Positions 10,109 through 17,541 of a DNA stretch of 64,000 nt are shown one piece after another. Each line of letters opens with the position of its first letter. The stretch's first letter is position 1. A program made the translations under genes and the position numbers. The notes under the pieces were generated by a model. That model was not told the origin of the DNA, searched no databases, and saw nothing but the letters and a program-made list of their open reading frames with translations. This stretch comes from Tropicibacter sp. R16_0. Lineage in GTDB: Bacteria; Pseudomonadota; Alphaproteobacteria; Rhodobacterales; Rhodobacteraceae. Location of the stretch: positions 248,001-312,000 of the forward strand of contig NZ_JAGHRE010000006.1 of the NCBI RefSeq assembly GCF_017743935.1, written 5' to 3'.

Positions 10109-11293
10109 ATGCTGAGTATCCTGAAACAGATAAGAAGCCGAAAAATTTCCAAAGTCTTAATGGAAGTATTACTTGGTAAAATGCTTATGCCAACTGCGAT
10201 GTGGATGATGTAATCAGCACGAAGTTTTGCTTGCCGTTAGGTCAAGACGCTGTATCGGCAATGGCCTGTCTTGCGATTCAGGGTCGGCATTTCGCTGCAT
10301 GCGTCGGGCCTGTTTCAAGTTTCGGCTGAAATCTCACCGCAAAGATACTTGCTGTCGACGGCGAACATCCAATTGAAAAATCCAGTTTAGTGAATATTAT
10401 CAAACACTACCACAGTTGGATATATCTGTGGCGGCCCCACTAGTCAGCTCGCTTTGATGTGCCGCGGAGTGATTTCGCGGTTCGCTCGTGAATATTCCTT
10501 GGGACGGAGAGGCAGACGAAACCTGAGGCGGCCGGGAACACAGCTTGGCTGATTTTTTGGGTTGTTGCGGAACACAAAAAACACTGTTTTTGGGGAGCGG
10601 AACCCCGCACAAAGCCAACTCCAAGTACTTTCTGTGGGGAAAATGCCGGGAATCCAATCTTGCGCGCAGGCCTTAGAGGCCTTCGGTCAAATTCGCTTGT
10701 TGCAACAAGCGATATGAGGCGCTTCATCGCGCGTCACCTGGGCGAGTGGGACTTTGGCGTGCCACCAATTCCTAGTCTCCGGGACTTCTGAAGGGATGCT
10801 TGCGTGGCAACCGCGCTTGTGGTGTGATCCAAGGCCAATTAACTTATTGTTTCTGAATGGAAGTTGTGTTCTTGAGGGGAGCGGTCGAATTGTGCTCGCG
10901 ATCCTTATAATCCACATTATGTAAAATAGTATGTTGGTTAAATCTATCAAATAGCCACAGTCCCATGATCTGCTCATTGGGTTGCGCGCTGTTGAAAGTT
11001 GTCGGGTCGCCAACCAAGACTGCACCTGGTTGCTCGGGGTTGTCGAATTGAAAGGCACGCTCGGCGGTTCGTGATGCGAGAACCTTTGTTGTGACGGTCT
11101 GGGTTTCTCCTCATTATCAACTGTATTATCAACTGTAATCCGAGGAACCCAACTCACGTATGGGCATTCTGCCGCGCTCAAGGAATGTGCAACACTTGGC
11201 GCCAGCGGTGGAAAAAAAGGCTATCGGGCGCGATCCAGGCTTTTTCCTACGCTGCAGTGCAACATTTCGACAACGGCTTGGTACGCGGAGCCT
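10109..11293. other. Gene-poor spacer of about 1.2 kb
   Basis: I find no convincing gene here. The open frames on the minus strand (up to 164 codons at 10687-11181) have low-complexity, non-protein-like composition and no ribosome binding site. The part next to the adhesin start (about 10110-10420) is AT-rich and probably holds the adhesin promoter on the minus strand; a weak GGATA-like site precedes its ATG. The part before 11294 should hold the nasT promoter. I see no clear sigma-54 -24/-12 element there. A decayed mobile element cannot be excluded. Confidence 0.5.
10694..10711. repeat. Perfect 18-bp palindrome
   Basis: CGCTTGTTGCAACAAGCG is a perfect inverted repeat with no spacer, in the middle of the gene-poor spacer. 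It could be a regulator operator or a remnant of a mobile-element end. No T-run follows, so it is not an intrinsic terminator. Confidence 0.55.
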
Positions 11294-11878
11294 ATGCCAA
11301 ATCCGCTTAAAATATGTGTTGTCGAAAAAGACGCCACGCGCGCCAAAGAGATCACAGACGCCCTGCACCAAGGGGGCTGGGCAGATGTGACCGTAATCGC
11401 TGATGATGCGTCCTTGACCCAGACACTGGCGTCAACTGAACCTGATCTGGTTCTGATCGACCTTGCAAACCCCCGTCGTGACACTTTGGAAACCCTGAGC
11501 GAAGCCTCGGGCGCGCGACAGAGACCGGTGGCGATGTTTGTCGACGAAAGCGATCCCGAGTTGTCGACGGCCGCTATTCAAGCCGGGGTCAGCGCCTATG
11601 TTGTCGGCGGTTTGTCTGGAGAGCGTATTCGGCCGGTTCTGGAGACTGCGATCGCCCGGTTCCGGATGATGACTCAGATGCAGTCCGAGTTGGAGGCCGC
11701 CAAAAAGGCGCTGGCGGAACGTAAGACGATTGATCGGGCCAAGGGCCTGCTGATTCAGGCCAAAGGGCTGTCCGAAGATGAAGCCTATCGCCTGATGCGC
11801 AAAGCCGCGATGGATCAGGGCAAACGGTTGATAGATGTTGCGCAGGCCTTGGTGACGGCCTCGGAGCTGTTGCGATGA
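11294..11878 (+). CDS. nasT: NasT-type ANTAR response regulator (RNA-binding antiterminator)
   Basis: 194 residues. The N-terminal receiver-like domain covers about residues 5-120, with the phospho-acceptor position in DLVLID (Asp56). The C-terminal ANTAR domain (about 135-192) contains the usual ERKTIDRAKGLL...EAYRLMRKAAMD pattern. NasT binds paired hairpins in nitrate-assimilation leader RNAs and prevents intrinsic termination. It is held inactive by NasS when nitrate is absent. A GGAG site lies just before the ATG. The gene overlaps nasS by four bases (ATGA), which fits stoichiometric production of the sensor pair. A hairpin of the expected target type lies in the leader upstream of nrtA. 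Confidence 0.93.
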   Translation: MPNPLKICVVEKDATRAKEITDALHQGGWADVTVIADDASLTQTLASTEPDLVLIDLANPRRDTLETLSEASGARQRPVAMFVDESDPELSTAAIQAGVSAYVVGGLSGERIRPVLETAIARFRMMTQMQSELEAAKKALAERKTIDRAKGLLIQAKGLSEDEAYRLMRKAAMDQGKRLIDVAQALVTASELLR

Positions 11879-13038
11879 CCCGGCCGGTTCTGCACTGCGG
11901 TTTTGTCCCGTTGGTCGACGCCGCCCCACTTGTGATCGCGCGCGAGCTTGGCTTTGCGGCCAAGGAAGGGGTCGTTCTGGAGCTTTTGAAGCAACCCTCT
12001 TGGTCGGCCCTGAGAGACATGCTGGCGATGAGGCATCTTGAGGCCGCGCACATGCTGTCACCCATGCCTATTGCCATGTCGCTGGGACTTGGGGGGGTAA
12101 AGGCCGACATACATGCTGTAATGGTGTTGTCGGTGAATGGAAACGTTTTGGCGGCCAGCAACACCCTGATCGCACAACTGCGGGCAAAGGGCTGGAAACG
12201 GGACCTGGAAGATGCCGACGCCGTGGCCGACGCGCTGGAACAGGCGGTACAGGGGCCGATCCGTATTGGTGTCCCGTTTCCGTTCTCGATGCATCGCGAA
12301 CTGGTGGAGTATTGGCTGCGTGGCCGCGATCTGCAGATCGAGGTTCATTCGGTTCCGCCACCAATGATGAGCGAGGCCCTGAAATCAGGCGAGGTCGATG
12401 CGTTTTGTGTCGGAGAGCCCTGGGGATCGCGCGCGGTTGATGCCGAAGCCGGCGAATTGATCCTTGCAGGGCGGTCGATCTGGGCCTTTAGCCCTGAAAA
12501 GGTTCTGGCAGCGCGCGGGGATTGGATCGAGGACAACCCCGATCTGATTGGGGCCCTGATGCGCGCGGTCTATCATGCAGGTCGCTGGCTCCAGGATCCG
12601 GGCAATCGCGTCATTGCGACCGACATTCTGGCGCGGCAGGAGTATCTGGGCCTGCCCGCAGATGTGATCGAGCGCGCGATGAAGGGGCATCTTTTGGCGC
12701 AGGCACGGTCTTTTGGCACAGAAGTCCCCGGCTTTCTTCATTTCAACACTGGTGCTGCGAACTTTCCGTGGCGGTCACAGGCGCAATGGATTGGCAGCAA
12801 TCTCGCGCATCGGCACGGGCTTGAGCTTGAACCGGCGCTTGCACATGCGCGGCGTGTGTTTCGCAGCGATCTTTATCGTGAGGTTATGGGCGCTATTGGC
12901 ATCGACCTGCCTGGAGCATCTGACAAGCAAGAAGGCGCTTTAATGCATCCCACCGCCGTTGCGTCGACCCGGGGCGGGCTGATTCTGCAGCCGGATTACT
13001 TTTTTGATGGCGCGATTTTCGACCCGGATGAAGATTAG
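11875..13038 (+). CDS. nasS: NasS-type nitrate/nitrite sensor
   Basis: 387 residues related to the periplasmic nitrate-binding proteins NrtA and CmpA, but without a signal peptide: it begins MTRPVLHCGFVPLVDAAPL. This is the mark of the cytoplasmic sensor NasS, which sequesters NasT and releases it on binding nitrate or nitrite. Conserved pieces include the early PLV..ARELGF region, the ..FPFSMHRELVEYWLRG.. segment and VDAFCVGEPW. It is translationally coupled to nasT. The leader for the structural operon starts about 100 bases downstream. Confidence 0.92.
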   Translation: MTRPVLHCGFVPLVDAAPLVIARELGFAAKEGVVLELLKQPSWSALRDMLAMRHLEAAHMLSPMPIAMSLGLGGVKADIHAVMVLSVNGNVLAASNTLIAQLRAKGWKRDLEDADAVADALEQAVQGPIRIGVPFPFSMHRELVEYWLRGRDLQIEVHSVPPPMMSEALKSGEVDAFCVGEPWGSRAVDAEAGELILAGRSIWAFSPEKVLAARGDWIEDNPDLIGALMRAVYHAGRWLQDPGNRVIATDILARQEYLGLPADVIERAMKGHLLAQARSFGTEVPGFLHFNTGAANFPWRSQAQWIGSNLAHRHGLELEPALAHARRVFRSDLYREVMGAIGIDLPGASDKQEGALMHPTAVASTRGGLILQPDYFFDGAIFDPDED

Positions 13039-13131
13039 TGCCCGATATTTGTGCAAGTGCAGCAAAAGGTAAAAAAGTCATTGCAAATATGCCTTATTGT
13101 GATGCCGCGATGCAGCGAGATTCGTTAATCT

Positions 13132-13187
13132 AACCCCAACGCCAAGGCAAAGACGTCTTGGGTTTCTTCCCCACGGACGGGGAAAGA
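13132..13187 (+). promoter_or_regulatory. Probable NasT (ANTAR) target hairpins in the nas leader RNA
   Basis: A hairpin with the stem TTCCCC/GGGGAA (13167-13172 with 13179-13184) encloses the hexaloop ACGGAC. It has A at loop position 1 and G at position 4, as required in ANTAR target RNAs. Just upstream, 13132-13164 can form a weaker, bulged hairpin based on AACCC/GGGTT. That region contains AAGGCA, which also has A1 and G4, and may be the first member of the pair. An intrinsic terminator follows 12 bases later, the arrangement expected for NasT antitermination. The second hairpin is clear; the first is tentative. Confidence 0.75.
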
Positions 13188-13198
13188 CACGAGCAACG

Positions 13199-13265
13199 CC
13201 GCTCAGTTCACTGGCACTCCCTCTCTCCTCCGAGAGGTGCCTTCTGAACTGGGCGGTTTTTTTTT
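13199..13265 (+). terminator. Leader intrinsic terminator (attenuator) before nrtA
   Basis: A long stem CCGCTCAGTTCA/TGAACTGGGCGG (one G-U pair) encloses a second stem GGCAC...CTCTC/GAGAG..GTGCC and is followed directly by nine T residues. It ends about 40 bases before the nrtA start codon and follows the ANTAR-type hairpins. It is therefore best read as the terminator that NasT overrides when nitrate is present. Confidence 0.9.
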
Positions 13266-13305
13266 GGTCAACGGGGCCCTGCCCCGCAGGACAAGGATTG
13301 AACCC

Positions 13306-14676
13306 ATGAAGAAATTGGCACGCTTGGCTTTGGTCGCAACTACGGCTCTTACCACCCCGGCCTGGGCGGAAATGTTGGATGTTGAAAAAGACGAACTGAA
13401 ATTTGGCTTCATCAAACTCACCGATATGGCGCCGTTGGCGGTGGCTTATGAAAAGGGCTATTTCGAAGACGAGGGCCTGTTTGTCACTCTTGAGGCGCAA
13501 GCAAATTGGAAGGTGCTTCTGGACGGTGTGATCGACGGTCAACTGGATGGTGCCCATATGTTGGCCGGTCAGCCGCTTGCTGCCACCATCGGCTTTGGCA
13601 CCGAGGCGCATATCATCACCCCGTTTTCGATGGACCTGAATGGCAACGGCATCACCGTGTCGAATGAAATCTGGGAGCAGATGAAGCCGCACATCCCGCA
13701 TGATGCAGACGGCAAACCAATCCACCCGATCTCGGCCGCCTCGCTGAAGCCGGTTGTCGAGGCCTACAAGGATCAGGGCAAGCCGTTCAACATGGGGATG
13801 GTGTTTCCGGTTTCGACCCATAACTACGAACTGCGCTATTGGCTCGCTGCTGGGGGATTGGAGCCGGGTTTCTATTCGGAAGAGAACATCACCGGTCAGA
13901 TTGGGGCTGATGTTCTGCTTTCTGTGACGCCGCCCCCGCAGATGCCCGCCACGATGGAGGCCGGCACCATCCACGGTTATTGCGTTGGGGAACCATGGAA
14001 CCAACAGGCCGTGTTCAAAGGTATCGGCGTCCCGGTGATCACCGACTATGAGCTTTGGAAAAACAACCCCGAAAAGGTCTTTGGCTTGTCGGCTGAGTTT
14101 CAGCAGGAGAACCCAAACACCACCATCGCCATCACCAAAGCGTTGATCCGGGCGGCAATTTGGTTGGACGAAAACGACAATGCCAATCGCCCTGAAGCTG
14201 TCGAAATCCTCAGCCGGTCGGAATATGTCGGCGCCGATTATGAGGTGATCGCCAATTCTATGACCGGCACCTTTGAATATGAAAAAGGGGACAAGCGCGC
14301 GGTTCCGGATTTCAACGTCTTTTTCCGCTACAACGCCACCTACCCCTATTATTCGGACGCAGTCTGGTACCTGACCCAGATGCGCCGTTGGGGCCAGATC
14401 ACCGAAGCAAAATCAGACAGCTGGTATGACGAGGTCGCAAAGTCGGTCTACAAACCTGCAATCTATCTTGAGGCCGCCAAGTCGCTGATCGACGACGGGC
14501 TGGCCACGGAAGATATGTTTGACTTTGCATCGGACGGGTACAAGGCACCGACGCCTGCCGAAGATATCATCGACGGCATCGGCTATGACGGCAAATCCCC
14601 CAACGCATACCTCGACAGCCTGCCTATCGGCCTGAAGGGCGACCAGACAGTCGTCGGCAACGAAGTGCAGGGGTGA
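13306..14676 (+). CDS. nrtA: Nitrate ABC transporter substrate-binding protein
   Basis: 456 residues from the ATG at 13306, which begins a clear Sec signal ([21 protein letters not shown]). A longer reading from 13237 would start inside the terminator stem and is rejected. The mature protein opens with [23 protein letters not shown] and contains [16 protein letters not shown], both typical of NrtA/CmpA-family proteins that capture nitrate (or nitrite) in the periplasm. It resembles NasS along most of its length, as expected. It is the first gene of the structural operon and lies under the ANTAR leader. A strong hairpin separates it from nrtB. Confidence 0.93.
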   Translation: MKKLARLALVATTALTTPAWAEMLDVEKDELKFGFIKLTDMAPLAVAYEKGYFEDEGLFVTLEAQANWKVLLDGVIDGQLDGAHMLAGQPLAATIGFGTEAHIITPFSMDLNGNGITVSNEIWEQMKPHIPHDADGKPIHPISAASLKPVVEAYKDQGKPFNMGMVFPVSTHNYELRYWLAAGGLEPGFYSEENITGQIGADVLLSVTPPPQMPATMEAGTIHGYCVGEPWNQQAVFKGIGVPVITDYELWKNNPEKVFGLSAEFQQENPNTTIAITKALIRAAIWLDENDNANRPEAVEILSRSEYVGADYEVIANSMTGTFEYEKGDKRAVPDFNVFFRYNATYPYYSDAVWYLTQMRRWGQITEAKSDSWYDEVAKSVYKPAIYLEAAKSLIDDGLATEDMFDFASDGYKAPTPAEDIIDGIGYDGKSPNAYLDSLPIGLKGDQTVVGNEVQG

Positions 14677-14679
14677 TGT

Positions 14680-14723
14680 GATGGTGGGTCGACGCTCGCT
14701 GACGCGTCGCCCCGCCCACCATC
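14680..14723 (+). other. Intercistronic hairpin between nrtA and nrtB
   Basis: GATGGTGGG and CCCACCATC pair perfectly. Inside them CGACGC pairs with GCGTCG around a small loop. The hairpin starts four bases after the nrtA stop and has no T-run. Such hairpins after binding-protein genes commonly protect the upstream message, giving more binding protein than membrane subunits. A partial terminator is the alternative. Confidence 0.7.
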
Positions 14724-14744
14724 CCATGAAAGTGCCCTACAGAT

Positions 14745-15845
14745 TTGAATGGACAGCACATGACCGCAATTGATCCCGAAGCACTGAGCCGATCAGAGGC
14801 CAAAGAGGCCCGTAAAGAGCGGCTTTTCACCCGTATCAACAGGGCAGACGCCTGGTTCCAGGTTCTTGGGTTGTCCTGGCTCACACCCGTTCTCAAGGCC
14901 GCGGCCGGGGACAACCCACAAGCCCAGGTCAAAGAAATCTGGCGCCTTCTTGGTGTGCCTCTCTTGGCCATTGCAGGGTTTCTTTTTGTCTGGGCGTCGT
15001 TGGCTCCGACCGTGCAAACGTCGTTGGGGGCCATTCCCGGCCCAACGCAGGTTTGGGAGCAGGTGGAGAACCTGCATGCCGATCACTTGCGCGAGCGCGA
15101 CAAGGAAGCCGCCTTTTATGAGCGTCAGGAGCAGCGCAACGCCAAGCTGATCGCCGTGGGAAAAGAGGACAAGGTTAAGGAGCGGGTCTATACTGGCAAG
15201 CCAACCTACTACGACCAGATCTGGACCTCGATCAAAACCGTTTTCTTCGGGTTTCTGATCGGGTCGGCCATTGCGATCCCGCTGGGGATTCTTGGCGGGC
15301 TGTCCCCTACCGCAAACGCAGCCATGAATCCTTTGATCCAAATCTTCAAACCCGTGAGCCCATTGGCATGGCTGCCGATTGTCACCATGGTGGTTTCGGC
15401 AGTTTACGTGACCAATGACGGCATGTTTTCGAAGAGCTTTCTGAACTCGGCGATCACCGTGACGCTGTGTTCGCTGTGGCCGACGCTGATCAACACATCC
15501 TTGGGTGTTTCGTCGATCGACAAGGATCTGGTGTCTGTCTCCAAGGTTCTGAAAATGGGCACCTGGACCAAGATCACAAAACTGGTTCTTCCCTCGGCCC
15601 TGCCCCTGATCTTTACCGGTCTCCGCCTGTCGCTTGGTGTCGGCTGGATGGTTCTGATCGCTGCCGAAATGCTGGCGCAGAACCCCGGTCTTGGAAAATT
15701 CGTATGGGATGAATTCCAGAATGGGTCTTCGCAATCGCTGGCCAAGATCATGGTGGCAGTTTTCACCATCGGCATCATCGGCTTTCTGCTGGATCGCCTG
15801 ATGTTCGCCATCCAGTCGCTCTTCACCTTTTCCAACAACCGGTGA
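14745..15845 (+). CDS. nrtB: Nitrate ABC transporter permease
   Basis: 366 residues. An N-terminal cytoplasmic stretch with one early membrane segment (about 70-90, LLAIAGFLFVWASLAPTV) is followed by a charged loop of about 70 residues. The BPD_transp_1 core with four to five membrane helices starts near residue 165. The EAA-type coupling loop is visible as VSVSKVLKMGTWTKITKLVLPSALPLI. It forms the membrane path of the nitrate importer with NrtA and the NrtCD ATPase. A second in-frame ATG at 14760 (MTAIDPEAL) is an equally possible start. The stop overlaps a GTG that precedes the ATPase gene. Confidence 0.92.
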   Translation: MNGQHMTAIDPEALSRSEAKEARKERLFTRINRADAWFQVLGLSWLTPVLKAAAGDNPQAQVKEIWRLLGVPLLAIAGFLFVWASLAPTVQTSLGAIPGPTQVWEQVENLHADHLRERDKEAAFYERQEQRNAKLIAVGKEDKVKERVYTGKPTYYDQIWTSIKTVFFGFLIGSAIAIPLGILGGLSPTANAAMNPLIQIFKPVSPLAWLPIVTMVVSAVYVTNDGMFSKSFLNSAITVTLCSLWPTLINTSLGVSSIDKDLVSVSKVLKMGTWTKITKLVLPSALPLIFTGLRLSLGVGWMVLIAAEMLAQNPGLGKFVWDEFQNGSSQSLAKIMVAVFTIGIIGFLLDRLMFAIQSLFTFSNNR

Positions 15846-15850
15846 TCGCC

Positions 15851-17536
15851 ATGGCTGTTCTTGAATTCGAAAACGTCTCAAAGAGCTTTGGCGAAGGTGC
15901 AAAACGCACCGATGTGCTGAAAGATATCAACCTGAAGGTCGAAGAGGGCGAGTTTCTCGTGCTCCTCGGCTTCTCGGGCACGGGCAAGACAACATTGATC
16001 AACCTGATGGCGGGCCTTGAAACGCCGACCAAGGGCAAGATCACCTATCGGGGATCACCCATCACCGGCCCGGGCCCCGAGCGTGGGGTGATCTTTCAGA
16101 ACTATTCGCTGATGCCGTGGTTGACCGTCAACGGCAACGTGAGCCTGGCAGTGGACACGATGTTCCCAAATCTGACCAAGGCAAGCCGGGCCGACAAGGT
16201 GGCACATTACGTCAAAATGGTGGGGCTTTCCCATGCCGCCACACGACGCCCGGCCGAACTGTCTGGTGGGATGCGCCAGCGGGTGAACGTGGCCCGTGCA
16301 TTGGCCATGGATCCGGAAATTCTGTTGCTGGACGAGCCGCTTTCAGCACTTGATGCGCTGACCCGTGCCAATCTGGCGGATGAGATCGAACGTATTTGGG
16401 ATGCCGACAAAAAGACCTGCGTTCTCATCACCAATGATGTGGACGAGGCGATACTTCTGGCGGACCGGATCATCGCCCTCAATCCCGACGGGACTCTGGG
16501 TGAGCAGTTTGCGGTTTCGATCCCTCGTCCGCGCGATCGGGGCGATATGAACCATCATGAGGGTTTCAAGAAACTGCGGGCCGAGATTACGAAACACCTG
16601 ATGACCGTAGGCATCGAAGCCAAGGTCGAAGGGTCGCGCAGCCTGCCGAACGTGACGGCGATCCACAACATCCCAAAGGCGCAGGCCGATGTGAAGGCCA
16701 AGCAGAGCCAGCGGATCGACAGGTATCTGGAGTTTTCGCAGCTTCACAAGATCTATCCGACCCCAAAGGGACCGCTTACGGTGGTCGAAGACTTCGACCT
16801 GAAGGTGGACAAGGGCGAGTTCATTTCGCTGATCGGTCACTCGGGCTGTGGTAAGTCGACAGTTCTGACCATGGCAGCAGGTTTGAATGACGTGTCCAAA
16901 GGCGTCATCAACCTGGATGGCCGGGGGGTCGTTGGTGCTGATCCGGAACGCGCCGTTGTGTTTCAGTCACCCAATCTGTTCCCCTGGCTCACCGCCAAGG
17001 AAAACGTCGCGATCGGGGTCGACAAGGTCTATCCCCGCGCCTCTCAGGCTGAACGCCAGGACGTGGTGGAATACTACCTCGAGCGGGTCGGCCTGGCCGA
17101 CAGCATGGACAAAGAGGCCAGCTCGATGTCGAACGGCATGAAGCAGCGTGTGGGCATCGCCCGTGCATTTGCTCTGTCTCCCAAACTGCTGCTGCTGGAC
17201 GAACCTTTCGGCATGCTCGACAGCCTGACCCGCTGGGAGCTGCAAGAGGTTCTGATGGAAGTTTGGGATCGCACCAAGGTTACGGCGATATGCGTAACGC
17301 ACGATGTAGACGAAGCGATCCTTTTGGCCGATCGCGTCGTCATGATGACCAACGGACCACAGGCCACGATTGGCAAGATCGTGGACGTTGACCTGCCGCG
17401 TCCACGCAGTCGCAAAGCCCTGCTCGAGCATCCCGACTATTACGCCTATCGCCAGGACGTTCTGGATTTCCTTGAGGAATATGAACACGGCGCAAAGCCC
17501 AAGCCGAAATCGGCCAAGGCCATTGCCGCGGAGTGA
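15851..17536 (+). CDS. nrtCD: Fused double ATP-binding subunit of the nitrate ABC transporter
   Basis: 561 residues from the ATG at 15851; a GTG at 15842 is possible. Two complete nucleotide-binding domains are joined by a linker of about 75 residues (roughly 220-295). NBD1 has Walker A GFSGTGKTT (40-48), signature LSGGM (137-141), Walker B LLLDEP, and an asparagine (N195, ITNDVDEA) at the H-loop histidine position. NBD2 has Walker A GHSGCGKST (329-337), a degenerate signature MSNGM (426-430) and a normal H-loop (THDVDEA, H484). Cyanobacterial NrtC and NrtD are separate proteins, and NrtC carries an NrtA-like tail that is absent here. The gene lies between nrtB and nirB with overlapping ends. 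Confidence 0.9.
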   Translation: MAVLEFENVSKSFGEGAKRTDVLKDINLKVEEGEFLVLLGFSGTGKTTLINLMAGLETPTKGKITYRGSPITGPGPERGVIFQNYSLMPWLTVNGNVSLAVDTMFPNLTKASRADKVAHYVKMVGLSHAATRRPAELSGGMRQRVNVARALAMDPEILLLDEPLSALDALTRANLADEIERIWDADKKTCVLITNDVDEAILLADRIIALNPDGTLGEQFAVSIPRPRDRGDMNHHEGFKKLRAEITKHLMTVGIEAKVEGSRSLPNVTAIHNIPKAQADVKAKQSQRIDRYLEFSQLHKIYPTPKGPLTVVEDFDLKVDKGEFISLIGHSGCGKSTVLTMAAGLNDVSKGVINLDGRGVVGADPERAVVFQSPNLFPWLTAKENVAIGVDKVYPRASQAERQDVVEYYLERVGLADSMDKEASSMSNGMKQRVGIARAFALSPKLLLLDEPFGMLDSLTRWELQEVLMEVWDRTKVTAICVTHDVDEAILLADRVVMMTNGPQATIGKIVDVDLPRPRSRKALLEHPDYYAYRQDVLDFLEEYEHGAKPKPKSAKAIAAE

Positions 17537-17541
17537 GACCC

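Noticed and set aside
10687-11181. 164-codon minus-strand open frame in the spacer
   Set aside because: Low-quality composition, no ribosome binding site and no recognisable motif.
13237-13305. Upstream start for nrtA
   Set aside because: It lies in the terminator stem. The ATG at 13306 begins a normal signal peptide.
14793-15902. 369-codon minus-strand frame opposite nrtB
   Set aside because: Antisense shadow. The plus-strand frame encodes a clear ABC permease with membrane helices and a coupling loop.
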